From Macrosoma leucophasiata (taxonomy: Eukaryota > Arthropoda > Insecta > Lepidoptera > Hedylidae), in NCBI GenBank assembly GCA_036365455.1, contig JAWQUS010000008.1:25527501-25591500 (forward strand): a DNA stretch of 64,000 nucleotides. The letters run 5' to 3'. The translations under genes and the position numbers were made by a program. Under the pieces are notes generated by a model. The model was not told the DNA's origin. It did no database searches and saw nothing but the letters and a program-made list of their open reading frames with translations. Below are positions 20,274 to 29,958 of this stretch, piece by piece. Every line of letters starts with the position of its first letter. Position 1 is the stretch's first letter.

Positions 20274-23200
20274 TGGTAAGGTCCCTTAAAGGGCCTGCCT
20301 GGCTAGCTACCACCCTCAGGTCGTAATCTGCCGCCAAGCGTCTTCGGACGTGTTCCGGCTTCCGAGCCTGAGAGCCAGTCCCCCCCCCCCCTTCCTCTTT
20401 CCCGTCCCTGATGTGTACCGTATTGTTCACCCCCGGACCGGTTGGTGTAAGGACGTCTTGCGCTCGGAGACGCAACATGTTGGCCTGGGGGCTAGGGAGA
20501 GCCGATTAAACGGTATCCGCTGCCGCCCGCCGGTCAGTAGGGGACCCGAACCCAGGCCTCACTATTAACCTCTGGCCTGGGAGGCTGTCCCGCCAACCGG
20601 CGCAAAGTCCCGTGTGCAGTCGCCGTGCCGGAGTAAGAGACCGGAGTGGGGCCAGGCGCCTGTGCACGGGGGGGATCGGGGGTCCTTCCGTCCCCCGGGC
20701 CAGCAATTTGCACCACCTCTGAGAGCAGATGGTCTAATTCACCGACAACTTTGTTCGTCGGGTGAGTAATGCGGTACACATGATCCTTCCCCTTCCCGAC
20801 GCTTAAAAAAAAAAAATTATAAAATGGTTAAACATAGGAAAAAATGTAGGCTTCTCTCAGCGGACACCCCCCCCACATTTACTGTGGACATGTGCAATAT
20901 TAGGGGTTTACATACCAACCTTAACGCCGTCCATCTTCATCTGGAAACGGCTAAGCCGGCCCTACTCTTTCTGACGGAGACACAAATATCCTCTCCACTC
21001 GATACTGCATATCTTACTTACCCCGGCTACACTCTGGAGAACAATTTTATTCGCCGCGCCGGGGTATGTCTGTATGTCAGAGAGGATGTCTGTTGCCGCC
21101 GTCTTGACCATTTTGAAGACAAGGACCTGTCTATATTGTGGGCGCGCGTAGATTACGGTGGTTCCAACCGAATTTACGCGTGCGTGTACAGGTCCTATAG
21201 CGGAGACGGGGAGACAGCTCGCATGTTCGAGCACATCCAACAGGTGGTCGACACGGTGCTTGAACAGCATCCTTCTGCGGAGTTGGTGATTCTTGGCGAC
21301 TTTAACGCACACCATACGGAGTGGTTGAGTTCCCGAATCACTGACTTCGCTGGAAGGACAGCTTATGACTTTGCGCTGGTTAATGGCCTCACACAAGTCG
21401 TAACCGGGTTCACCCGGATACCAGATGTCGAGGGCCACACCGCCTCTTTGCTGGATCTTCTGCTGACCTCACATCCTGCCAACTATCAGGTGGTGGTCGA
21501 GGCTCCTCTAGGATCCTCAGATCACTGCTTGGTACGTTCAAAAACCCTCTTGTCGGTTCGGGCGCCTCTGCAGCCCTCCTCCACACGGCAAGTGTGGCAT
21601 TACAGGTCAGCAGATTGGGATGGACTGAGGGAGTTCCTGTCGTCCTACCCATGGAGGCAGCTTTGTTTCTCGTCGGAAGATCCGAGCACGTGCGCCGAAG
21701 CTGTAACCGATGTGATACACCAGGGTATGGATTGTTTCATCCCGCGCTCTGTTGTATCCATTGGCGGACGGTATCAGCCCTGGTTCGATAAGTCTTGTGC
21801 TGTGGCTTCTAACCATAAGCAGGAGACTTACAGAACCTGGACTGTGGCTCACGCCTGCAAGGATCCAAATGCCTCCGACCTAAAGAGAGTACTCAACGCT
21901 GCCTCCAGGTCCTCAAAGCTGCGGATAGCCAGAGCAAAGTCCAAGCATGTCGTTAGAGTTGGCAAGAAGCTAATGAGGCATCCTCCCGGGAGCCGTGCCT
22001 ATTGGTCTCTTGCCAAAGCTATCGAAAAGAATTTTTGTCGGTCATCTTTCCCACCACTGCGAAAAACTGACGATAGCCTGGCCCACACGGCAAAAGAGAA
22101 AGCCGATCTCCTGGGCAGCCTCTTTGCCTCAAACTCGACTCTTGATGACATGGGTAACACAGCGCCTACCATCTCGCGCTGTGAAAGCTCTATGCCTGAC
22201 GTCAAATTCACTCAGAAGAACGTCAGGCGAGCGTTGTTATCCCTTGACGTCAAGAAGTCGAGTGGGCCGGATTCCGTCCCTGCAGTGGTGTTGAAGATGT
22301 GCGCTCCCGAGCTGACCCCCGTTCTGACGCGCCTGTTCTCGCTTTCTTACGATCATGGAAAAGTACCGTCTGCGTGGAAGACAGCCCTTGTGCATCCGAT
22401 ACCCAAAAAAGGGGATCGCAGTGATCCGGCCAACTACAGGCCCATAGCAATAACCTCCCTACTCTGCAAAGTCATGGAGCGTGTGATCAATACACAGCTG
22501 CTGCAGTACCTGGAGGATCATCAGCTGATCAGTGACCGCCAATATGGCTTTCGTCAAGGCAGATCTGCTGGTGATCTTCTAGTATATCTGACGCACTATT
22601 GGTCTCACGCCTTGGACAAGAGTGGGGAGGCATTGGCTGTAAGCCTGGATATTGCTAAGGCCTTTGACCGGGTCTGGCACGGGGCACTTCTCGCGAAATT
22701 GCCATCTTACGGTCTTCCCGAGAGGCTATGCAACTGGACAGCCAGTTTTCTGTCTGAGCGTTTTATACAGGTCTTAGTTGACGGTCAACGCTCAGACAGA
22801 CTACCTATCAACGCTGGTGTGCCGCAAGGCTCTGTGCTATCTCCCACGCTTTTTCTTCTGCATATCAATGAAATGTTGGAGCAAAACTCCAATTTTCATT
22901 GCTATGCGGATGATAGCACGGGAGATGCACACTATACAAGCCGTGCAAATGCCTCTCGGACACTTATCGAAGAAAGCAGGACTAGACTTGTGTCTGAAGT
23001 CGAGCACTCTCTGGAGCGGGTCTCTGATTGGGGTCGACTCAATTTAGTGCAGTTCAACCCCTCGAAGACACAAGTCTGCGCGTTCACCGCTAAAAAAACC
23101 CCATTCATTGTAGCACCACAGTTCCAGGGCACTCCGCTTGCCATTGGTAAGAGTATCGGTATCCTGGGCGTTGACATATCGAACGAAGTGCAATTTGGGA

Positions 23201-23865
23201 GTCACATTGAGTGTAAGACCAAGTTGGCATCCAAAAAGTTGGGGGTGCTTAACAAAGCGAGGCAGTATTTCACATCGGGGCAGCTACTACAGCTTTATAA
23301 GGCCCAAGTGCGGCCCCATCTGGAATACTGCTCTCATTTGTGGGCGGGAGCCCCCAAGTACCAGCTTGGTCCACTTGACTCCCTACAAAAACGCGCCGTT
23401 CGTATTGTTAACGATCCGGGACTTACAGACAGGCTCGAACATCTGAGCCTGCGCAGAGATATTGGTAGTCTGTGCGTGTTATACCGTCTCTACAATGGTG
23501 AGTGCTCTGTCGAACTGTTCGACATGGTACCACCGTCTCTTTTTCTACACCGTACTACCCGCCGAAGAGAGAAGTTTCACCCTCACCGACTGGACACCTG
23601 GCAGTGCTCAACGGTGCGGTTTTCTCGTTCGTTTCTGCCCAGAACGTGTAAATTGTGGAACGAACTTCCCTCTGAGGTGTTCCCTCGGTGCTACAATATG
23701 GGGTTCTTCAAAAATGGCGTCAAAAGAGTCCTTCAGGGCTGGCAGCGCGTTGGCAACTCCCCTGGTGTTGCAAATGTCCATAGGCGACGGTGACCACTTA
23801 CCATCAGGTGGCCCGTCTGCTTGTCTGTCAACTTAATGACATAAAAAAAAAAAAAAAAAAAAAAA
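20274..23865 (+). mobile_element. Apparently full-length LINE-M (CR1/jockey-like) with intact ORF
   Basis: The 5' untranslated part at 20,274-20,823 is GC-rich and begins GGTAAGG-type sequence resembling the SINE-M head. One long ORF follows, then a 3' tail (GTGACCACTTACCATCAGG) and 23 A residues. The RTE fragment it entered resumes at 23,866; AATGG on both sides is the probable target duplication. No ORF1 (gag-like) frame is seen, so this is either a single-ORF family or a copy lacking ORF1. The intact ORF and clean A-tail imply recent insertion. Confidence 0.85.
20824..23793 (+). CDS. LINE endonuclease/reverse transcriptase, intact (989 aa)
   Basis: This is the self-mobilising protein of a non-LTR retrotransposon: it nicks chromosomal DNA and copies its RNA there. 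The APE-type endonuclease is at the N-terminus with N25 (MCNIRGL), E52 (LTETQ), D159 and N161 (GDFNAHH), then S232-D233-H234 (GSSDH). The reverse transcriptase spans about 500-790, with IPKKGDRSDPANYRPI, AFDRVWH, GVPQGSVLSP and catalytic YADD at 694-697. The C-terminal region ends TCKLWNELPSEVFPRCYNMG...HRRR, also found in the fragment at 4,495-4,791. The start is the first ATG after a GC-rich leader and an A-run. All inspected catalytic residues are present. I place it in the CR1/jockey branch and am unsure of the clade. Confidence 0.93.
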   Translation: MVKHRKKCRLLSADTPPTFTVDMCNIRGLHTNLNAVHLHLETAKPALLFLTETQISSPLDTAYLTYPGYTLENNFIRRAGVCLYVREDVCCRRLDHFEDKDLSILWARVDYGGSNRIYACVYRSYSGDGETARMFEHIQQVVDTVLEQHPSAELVILGDFNAHHTEWLSSRITDFAGRTAYDFALVNGLTQVVTGFTRIPDVEGHTASLLDLLLTSHPANYQVVVEAPLGSSDHCLVRSKTLLSVRAPLQPSSTRQVWHYRSADWDGLREFLSSYPWRQLCFSSEDPSTCAEAVTDVIHQGMDCFIPRSVVSIGGRYQPWFDKSCAVASNHKQETYRTWTVAHACKDPNASDLKRVLNAASRSSKLRIARAKSKHVVRVGKKLMRHPPGSRAYWSLAKAIEKNFCRSSFPPLRKTDDSLAHTAKEKADLLGSLFASNSTLDDMGNTAPTISRCESSMPDVKFTQKNVRRALLSLDVKKSSGPDSVPAVVLKMCAPELTPVLTRLFSLSYDHGKVPSAWKTALVHPIPKKGDRSDPANYRPIAITSLLCKVMERVINTQLLQYLEDHQLISDRQYGFRQGRSAGDLLVYLTHYWSHALDKSGEALAVSLDIAKAFDRVWHGALLAKLPSYGLPERLCNWTASFLSERFIQVLVDGQRSDRLPINAGVPQGSVLSPTLFLLHINEMLEQNSNFHCYADDSTGDAHYTSRANASRTLIEESRTRLVSEVEHSLERVSDWGRLNLVQFNPSKTQVCAFTAKKTPFIVAPQFQGTPLAIGKSIGILGVDISNEVQFGSHIECKTKLASKKLGVLNKARQYFTSGQLLQLYKAQVRPHLEYCSHLWAGAPKYQLGPLDSLQKRAVRIVNDPGLTDRLEHLSLRRDIGSLCVLYRLYNGECSVELFDMVPPSLFLHRTTRRREKFHPHRLDTWQCSTVRFSRSFLPRTCKLWNELPSEVFPRCYNMGFFKNGVKRVLQGWQRVGNSPGVANVHRRR

Positions 23866-24149
23866 TGGAATCAGCATAAAGTTAAGGTCGCATAAAGATC
23901 CAACGAGCAAACTCCAGCAATGTACTCGTAGTTTGGACGTTGGATATATAGGCCTTTTTAACTATTCATTCAATGACCCAGTTTTAATTAAATTGGATTC
24001 TAAATCGTCAATGAATGGAAAGTTAAAAAAACGTACTGATATTTGCATATGGGGAAACATAATCATAAAATAAAATTCAAAAATAAATCAGCCCCACTTA
24101 ACATGCAAGTGGATGAGGATGCCCTGAAAAAACTTTTTTTTTATTATGT
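23866..24149. other. Remnant of the RTE fragment, then unassigned DNA
   Basis: The first 20 or so bases (TGGAATCAGCATAAAG) continue the RTE coding sequence interrupted at 20,273 (GDNGIS when joined). After that nothing is recognised. Confidence 0.5.
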
Positions 24150-24660
24150 ATGTATGTATGTATCTTCACGCCAGGTCCCTAACGGGGTAGGCAGAGAGTG
24201 ATATCCCGGTTCTGACAAACCTCTCGTGCCTCTTCTACTTTCATCACTCTCTTCATACATGCACGCCGATTCCTAAGACTTTTGATCCCACCATCAGACA
24301 GAACTCGACCTATTTGGTCATGGTAGGTCAGTCTTGGTCTTCCTCGACCTCTGCAACCATCCACATTCGCATTGTATATCTGTTTAGTCATTCGCTCATT
24401 CGACATTCTTTCTATATGCCCGAACCATCGGCGCATGCCTTTTTTCATTTTTACACCGATACTATCATTCACACAAAGCCTCTTTCTTACATCTTCATTA
24501 CGAACGCGATCGGTGAGTGATACACCACAGATCTTGCGCAAAGATCTCATATCGACCGCGTTTAACTTACTTTCATGCTCTTTCCTGCATACCCAGCTCT
24601 TGCTTCCATATAAAAGCGTTGGAGTAAGTACAGCATTATGTACAGCTAGTCGCTTTTTTT
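24150..24660 (-). mobile_element. LINE-W 3' fragment
   Basis: The minus strand encodes MRSLRKICGVSLTDRVRNED, then RRWFGHIERMSNERMTKQIY, RGRGRPRLTY and a C-terminal VEEAREVCQNRDI. This is the C-terminal domain typical of one group of insect non-LTR elements. The 3' tail ends in (TATG)n at 24,147. Sequence upstream to about 24,640 adds CRKEHESKLNAVD-type sequence. Other copies are at 28,810 and 45,553. The RT and endonuclease are missing. Confidence 0.85.
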
Positions 24661-24711
24661 ATATTATATATATATTATTTTATACCACCTTTTTAAAAAA
24701 CTGCTACCAAA

Positions 24712-25025
24712 CTGCCTCGGTAGCCTAGTGGTAGCAGGCCACTACTACTACGCTGAGGTCCTGGGTTCGATTCCCGGGTAGGGGGTTATCAGAGATAATG
24801 GTGAAAAAGCCTTTATCTCTGGTTCTATTGGGATTTTTCCATTTTCTGGAAATTTCCCAGTACCTCAAAGTTTGGTAATGTGCCCGGAGATGTCAACAGG
24901 CTCGCCACCTGTTACATGGGCCAAAACGTAAACGGCGAATCGTGGGTGTTTGCATGTATGCTTGAATGCATGCATTTACCTCTGCCTACCCCTTCGGGGA
25001 TTACAGGCGTGAAGAAGTTACCACC
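24712..25025 (+). mobile_element. tRNA-headed SINE (T), copy 1, full length
   Basis: The head has Pol III boxes in tRNA order: an A-box-like TAGCCTAGTGG at 24,721 and a B-box-like GGGTTCGATTCCC at 24,765. The body includes GGGATTTTTCCATTTTCTGG and CCACCTGTTACATGGGCC. The tail CTGCCTACCCCTTCGGGG then ATTACAGGCGTGAAG resembles the LINE-W end. It is not a working tRNA, because no acceptor stem can be folded around the boxes. Confidence 0.85.
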
Positions 25026-25165
25026 TTTTTTTTTGACGTGACCAATATACATATACATATTCATGTCAAATTAAGTACTTATAGCCTCTAAGCTACCCTG
25101 CGGATAGACAGACGGACGGATGATCATGGCGAAACTATAAGGGCTACGGAAACCTATACCATTTT
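25026..25165 (+). repeat. Interspersed repeat, family P, 3' fragment
   Basis: AGACAGACGGACGG followed by ATCATGGCGAAACTATAAGGG matches the end of the copy at 18,470-18,875. Confidence 0.6.
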
Positions 25166-25374
25166 TATGGTATTAATATTAATCTAAAAACGCGGGCCTA
25201 TTAGATTTCTTTGTACAACAATTCGGCAATACTTAAAGTTCGCAAGTTTCCTCGAGTGTCTATTTTTGGGCCCATTGACGAGAAGGGACGGCAGGGTTCA
25301 GATTTATATTATGCAGTCGATAAACTCGTGCTTAAAAACGTGCGCCTGTTTCTCATTTAATGATAAAAAATAAA

Positions 25375-25560
25375 TAAAATACAGCCTTACAGCCTTACAG
25401 TAGGTACAAACCTGTGTCGTGGGTGCCGCTGTATACAAACACCCAGACCCGAAACAAATATCTGTAGGCCATACAAATATTTGTCCCGGTGCGGGATCTA
25501 ACCCGCGACCCTTCGAATCAAACGGTCATCTCACACCGCTGGACTAACCGGATCGTCAAT
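25375..25560 (-). mobile_element. tRNA-headed SINE (U), copy 1
   Basis: On the minus strand GGTTAGTCCAGCGGTG is an A-box-like head and GGGTTAGATCCC a B-box-like site. They are followed by ATTTGTATGGCCTACAG and TTTGTTTCGGGTCTGGGTG. A second copy lies at 34,075-34,170. The box sequences differ from SINE T, so it is a separate family. Confidence 0.65.
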
Positions 25561-25860
25561 GATATAAATAAATAAAAACAAATCATTTTATTTCATTTTA
25601 TGGTCTTTACATTTAGTCGTAATAATTTGACATGTACCTACCTAAAATGTAGCTAGTAAGTACTTATGTAATTTGTTTGAAGGATATGACAAAAAGATTT
25701 GAATTGTTGAAATGATTTTTCTAATCATCTTTATATGTGCAAACGTTATTGTTTATAACATATTTATCGGTGTCGCTGGTTTTTTTTCACGTTGTTTATT
25801 ATCCGGAGCGAAACCGGTATCCGAGCCAATTTGGTTCTGATACAAAATCTACGTAGTAAT
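25561..25860. other. Unassigned AT-rich sequence
   Basis: Nothing recognised. Confidence 0.4.
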
Positions 25861-26420
25861 CGCTCGCAGCCCGTAATTACAATCGCTCAGTAGCCGCGAG
25901 AGGCTCGAGGCGACGCCGCGACGCGTTTACACTCGGTGCAATTTCATTATACCTATTATAGCGGTTGCATTTTCCATTATATAATATTACGTAGTGTTTA
26001 CCATCGGGCGGCACGTGTATAGTCTTACTATGGCGCCGGTGCGTGTGAGTGGAGTCGCGGGTGGGTCGCATGCATCGTCGGTTTGCGAAGAAAACGCGGG
26101 CGCGGTATTGTTGCGGCGCGGCGATGGACGCGTGCGGCGGCGGCGCGGGCGTCTCGGGCGTCGCGGTCGCACTCTCGCGGTCAGGTTCACGGGCACTGAC
26201 GTCACGCTGCACTTTTAGTCGCGGCCGCGCATTTAATCGCGCAGTTGCAGGAAGTGCTTTCCGCGAGTGATCGCGTCCCGGCCCTAGCTCGCTAGTTTTG
26301 CTCCTACTCCGGTGTGCACCTCGTTTTGCCTGCCCTGCGACCATTGTCCGCGTGTCGGTCTTCTCCGTCCACCCAAGTCGCTCGATTGTTAGACCGTTTC
26401 ACACGATAGTCGTGCGTGCG
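25861..26420. promoter_or_regulatory. GC-rich, CpG-rich island, possible promoter or 5' exon
   Basis: CpG-dense sequence stands out sharply from its AT-rich neighbours. Open frames in several frames on both strands are what a GC-rich stretch produces by chance, so I call no protein. A GTGAGT donor-like site occurs at 26,045 after ATGGCGCCGGTGCGT. It might be an alternative promoter or noncoding exon of the gene starting at 29,864, on the same strand if that holds. Confidence 0.35.
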
Positions 26421-27110
26421 ATGATGTAACGAGTCACACCTGTCTTCTTTGTTATCCTGCGACATTTTTCACGTACCTATCACTATAATTTAGAATAATT
26501 CTATTGTTTTAAAGAAAACCTTTCATGATATGTAAATGTCGATCTACTACGCGGGTAAATAATGAAGCAATCGTGACGTTTTATTTTCGGTGTTCGGTCG
26601 GTATTACCTACGGCCAATCGTCGATCGCTTTCTGAATCGAGCGTCGGCAATGGTCGATATTATGATAATATGAATTCTTGCGGCAAGGTTCGCGCGTCCT
26701 CGAGAGTCGCTACACGTGGCTAAGCAATTATGTCTAGTAATTAAAATGGAATGTGGAGTCATGTGCGGACTGTGCGGTTGGTGGCGGTGGTGGCCGCGGC
26801 AGCGGTGACGGCATGTACACCTTAGATAGTTTAATTACTAACATTGTAAACTGCATTGCAGGCCGACCCTCTCTATGAGAATTCAATCCTCAAACTCCGT
26901 ACTGCTATTTAGAATTTTCTCATATTTTGCGCAATTACGCAATAACACTAGTGGACGATCAGGAAAAAATCAATAAAGATCATAATAACGTTTTATCAAC
27001 ATCTTATCTATTTTTATGAAATGACCCTTGCATCACATCATGTTTGCAGGCATGGTAGAGGTTACTTACATTCATGATGGGCATTCTATTGTACCTACTT
27101 AATGAAATTA
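26421..27110. other. Unassigned sequence
   Basis: It has a GGTGGCGGTGGTGGCCGCGGC patch near 26,780 but no supported gene. Confidence 0.4.
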
Positions 27111-27275
27111 AGAGAGGATGCATTAAGTTTCCCGATGGTGTGCCCGTCCCCAATTAGGTAAATTACCCATGCATTTCTGCTTTTCCTTTCCTGGAATACA
27201 AGCGTGATTACGTCTTAAAGCGGGTGACGGTACTCGGGGACGCGCACACCATTGGGAAACTTAATGCATCTCTGT
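27111..27275. mobile_element. MITE-like inverted-repeat element, about 165 bp
   Basis: The left end AGAGGATGCATTAAG then TTTCCCGATGGTGTGC is mirrored at the right end, where the inward reading is AGAGATGCATTAAG then TTTCCCAATGGTGTGC. The arms are about 35 bp with few mismatches, and the core of about 95 bp is noncoding. Confidence 0.75.
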
Positions 27276-27419
27276 TACCAGAATTTAACTGAAGGTTATT
27301 ACAGACTACAACAGGGTCTCATCTCGGATCTTACAGACTAGAAGCAGGTCACAAGTCTGCTTCAGTTGGCTTTGAGATTATGATATGAGACAATGTACCG
27401 GGCGACTGATACATCCAGG

Positions 27420-27640
27420 TTACTGTTGGTGGAGTACTTGATCTATCTGTCGCCATAATAATATATCGTGTTCCATTAGACGGTAGTGTACGGCCCCGTA
27501 ATAAGCATCACAGAGGCAAACAATTTAAGCCTCAAGGGTGGGAACGCATAAAAATTTAGATTTTAGGTTTTGAAATATCTATACGCTGCAATATTCACTT
27601 ACCATTAAGGTAAACTTGTTACCGTCATTTCATAAAAAAA
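27420..27640 (+). mobile_element. Metulj-like SINE (M), copy 7, diverged
   Basis: Recognisable blocks are GTGTACGGCCCCGTAATAAG, CACAGAGGCAAAC and CACTTACCATTAAGG, then TAAACTTGTTACCGTCATT and A-rich sequence. This older copy keeps CTTACCAT, as in the LINE-M tail. Confidence 0.75.
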
Positions 27641-27904
27641 ATAAGGTAGGCCGGGCGGCGAATCAATAGTTATAATGACTGTATCTGATAGTGATTGCAT
27701 CTAGTCCGTCCTCCCCTCTTCCCCCCCTTTTAGTCTGTTATCTATTGCGATGTTTGAACTGAGTGCACACATTTTGCAATCATTCGCTTACTATCATACT
27801 CGTAGCTTACCACTGACGAAATAGACAAATTAAAAAATATCTACCATTTTGCGAGAACTGCGGACTGTTGAAAGTTACATAGGTACTCGAAAACTTTCCT
27901 GAAC

Positions 27905-28080
27905 TGTCTAAGATCACCGCCCCAAATCGGATATGGCTTATGTGACCCTCGCCCTAGCCAAGGTTCGGTCCTACAAGGGACTCCATTCAGCAGTTGCGCT
28001 AAATTTATTTAGGCTGCGAGCGTATCTGCCCTTCCCGATTGCCCGGTGAAAAGACAAGTGCCGCCTACGTGAGCCCATAA
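27905..28080 (+). repeat. Repeat family RC, copy 3
   Basis: GGATATGGCTTATGTGACCC, GGTTCGGTCCTACAAGGG, then GATTGCCCGGTGAA and AAGTGCCGCCTACGTGAGCC match RC copy 1 in order. Confidence 0.6.
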
Positions 28081-28809
28081 AAAAAAACCAAAATGAACTG
28101 CTGAAGTCCATCGAACTATACCACTTTAATACAATCTGCTATTAAATAAATCAAATTTTAGGGCTACGGTATTTGTGATCCCACTCTTCCCAAACAGTTC
28201 AATCGATTTATATTATTATATTTTTTGCATATTTTACTAGTATGAGAATAAATCGTTTAATCATTTTATACCGCTGAGGCGGTACTAAATTCGCCGGGGT
28301 ACGCACCTAGTTGTTATTTTAATATACGAGTATGTATTTATTTTGAAGGAAATCGGATTTTATTGCTGTATCCAAATTTGTTTTGGCAAAATATTTGAAT
28401 ATTTACTATGTCAAGGTGTTATAGAATTTCTAATTAACTTTTATGTGCCTTTGAAATGAAATCTAATCTATCTCATACAATCATCATTTATTTAAGAGTA
28501 TTTTTATTTTTCGCAATAACACATGCGACTGAATTAAGATTTGAAGGAATTGTGAATTGGAAATTGAGATCAAAAACGGATATTTTTGTATTAACAAAAC
28601 AATTGTTATGTTCTTACTGTGAAATTCATTACAAAATCGTCACTCCTGTGTGAGTTAACAAGTTTGAGACTCAGAAAAGGAGAGAGCTCTACTTAGTTCA
28701 TACTTGAGATACTTAAAGCTTCAAACAAACAAACAAACAAATATAATATTATAGTACGTTACTTGCTTCTATGAGCGAATGTCAAAACAGATGTACAATA
28801 CGAATGTGG
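28081..28809. other. Unassigned AT-rich sequence
   Basis: A 65-codon ORF at 28,456-28,653 has a hydrophobic N-terminus but no other support. A short CAAA repeat lies at 28,722-28,740. Confidence 0.4.
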
Positions 28810-29022
28810 ATAGTCCGATGATGTCCGAGATGGACCTTGATCAAACAGTTCGAGTACTGTTTGAGGGTGGGGTCAAGTCTTAGTAATTAGCGTGCATGTA
28901 TGAAGACTCTGAAGAGAATGATTAATGTAGAAGAAGCACGGGAGGTGTGAAAGGACCGGGATATCGGGCGCTCCGTGATTTCTGCCTACACCGTTAGGGA
29001 CTTGGTGTGAAAATACATACTC
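28810..29022 (+). mobile_element. LINE-W 3' fragment
   Basis: Plus-strand sequence corresponds to the C-terminal end (REVxxDRDI-like) and the 3' tail CTACACCGTTAGGGACTTGG. It is related to 24,150-24,660 but in opposite orientation. Stops and substitutions show decay. Confidence 0.75.
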
Positions 29023-29630
29023 TCCTCTTCCGATATTTTAATAGAGATTTTTATACTTGTATCAGAAAGTTTTATCCATGACCATAATACATGCTACAGT
29101 TTCACAGTTTCTTTAAAACTTTAAAATAAGCGAGATTTAACCCAATTAACGGTAACATTATTTTAAGACAAGCAAAATAATCGTTTCGGTATTTTTTTCG
29201 GGCACGGACGGACCTGCGTGGGTCCACGCAGCGGGGGCAGCGTGCCGCTGACACGCCAATCGTGGCAGACAATGGCGACATGTCTCGTCTCGCTGGCCCT
29301 GTCCTCCACAGCATTGCAACTCAGTGCTTTATTCCTTAATCTGGATTCCTATTACTTTTCAATTCTGTAGATTACAATTTTAATGTGACAGGAGTAGTAA
29401 ATATAGCGTTATTTTATTAAAATGTTTGACCGCCCGCCACTGTTCGGTTGAGTTCGAGATAAAACGAAGTTGAAAATTTTAAAGAGAATAACAATTGATA
29501 CATTGATTGATTATGTAACATTAAACCTTAGTAATAAAATGTATATAGTCGTCCAAAAATATCTAAGGATCAAAATCGTTGTCTCATAGTTTTGGTTTTG
29601 CGCGTATAGAGAAGAGTGCGAGAAAAGTAT
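29023..29630. other. Sequence upstream of the host exon
   Basis: No repeat is recognised. GC content rises after 29,610. A promoter for the exon at 29,864 would be expected near 29,400-29,700, but I see no decisive TATA box. Confidence 0.35.
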
Positions 29631-29863
29631 CCGGTCGCCGTAGTTTCGTAGATGTGCAGTGTGTAGCGTGCGACGGCGTAGACTAGTGTAGAGGCGGTGG
29701 AAGCGGACGGCGAGGCGGCGCCGCGTGAGACAGGGCGGCGGCACCCGGCACTCCGCTACGCCGACAGCCGACAGCCGACAGCCGACATCGGTAGGCACTC
29801 CGGCATTCGCGTCGCGGCTCTCCGGCAGTCAGCGACAGACGCCGCAGGAGGCGGCCGCGCGGG
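29631..29863 (+). promoter_or_regulatory. GC-rich 5' leader of the host exon
   Basis: CpG-rich sequence runs straight into the ATG at 29,864. It includes four tandem copies of a CGACAGC-type heptamer at about 29,761-29,787. No ATG occurs upstream in the same frame within this leader. The transcription start is not determined. Confidence 0.45.
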
Positions 29864-29958
29864 ATGGCGCGAGAGTACACGCGCATGCAAGAGTTCTACC
29901 TCAACATGCACGATTTGCAACCCGCGCCCTACCACATGCACCCCTACGACCTGCCCGA
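29864..29958 (+). CDS. Candidate first coding exon of an unrecognised host gene (partial)
   Basis: ATG at 29,864 has G at -3 and +4 and opens 31 codons plus two bases: MAREYTRMQEF, YLNMHDLQPAP, then YHMHPYDLP. The sequence CCCGA|GTGAGTAG is a consensus splice donor. Without splicing the frame meets TGA at once (GAG TGA), which supports an exon. Of 30 codons after ATG, 26 end in G or C, against an AT-rich neighbourhood. The peptide is rich in Tyr, Met and His and has no signal peptide or membrane segment. I do not recognise the family; a developmental regulator is only a guess from the CpG island. No later exon is identified in this window. Confidence 0.55.

Noticed and set aside
20962..22450. 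Minus-strand ORFs of 60-160 codons across the LINE-M gene
   Set aside because: They overlap a well-supported 989-codon plus-strand frame with conserved motifs; they are shadow frames.
24765..24785. tRNA gene suggested by GGGTTCGATTCCC
   Set aside because: Acceptor and anticodon stems cannot be folded; the boxes belong to SINE T.
25877..26344. 155-codon minus ORF and several plus ORFs in the GC-rich island
   Set aside because: Low-complexity Arg/Ala/Pro-rich translations arise in any GC-rich stretch; no domain or start evidence.
28456..28653. 65-codon ORF with a signal-peptide-like start
   Set aside because: No Kozak context, conserved motif or splice evidence; hydrophobic runs are common in AT-rich chance ORFs.
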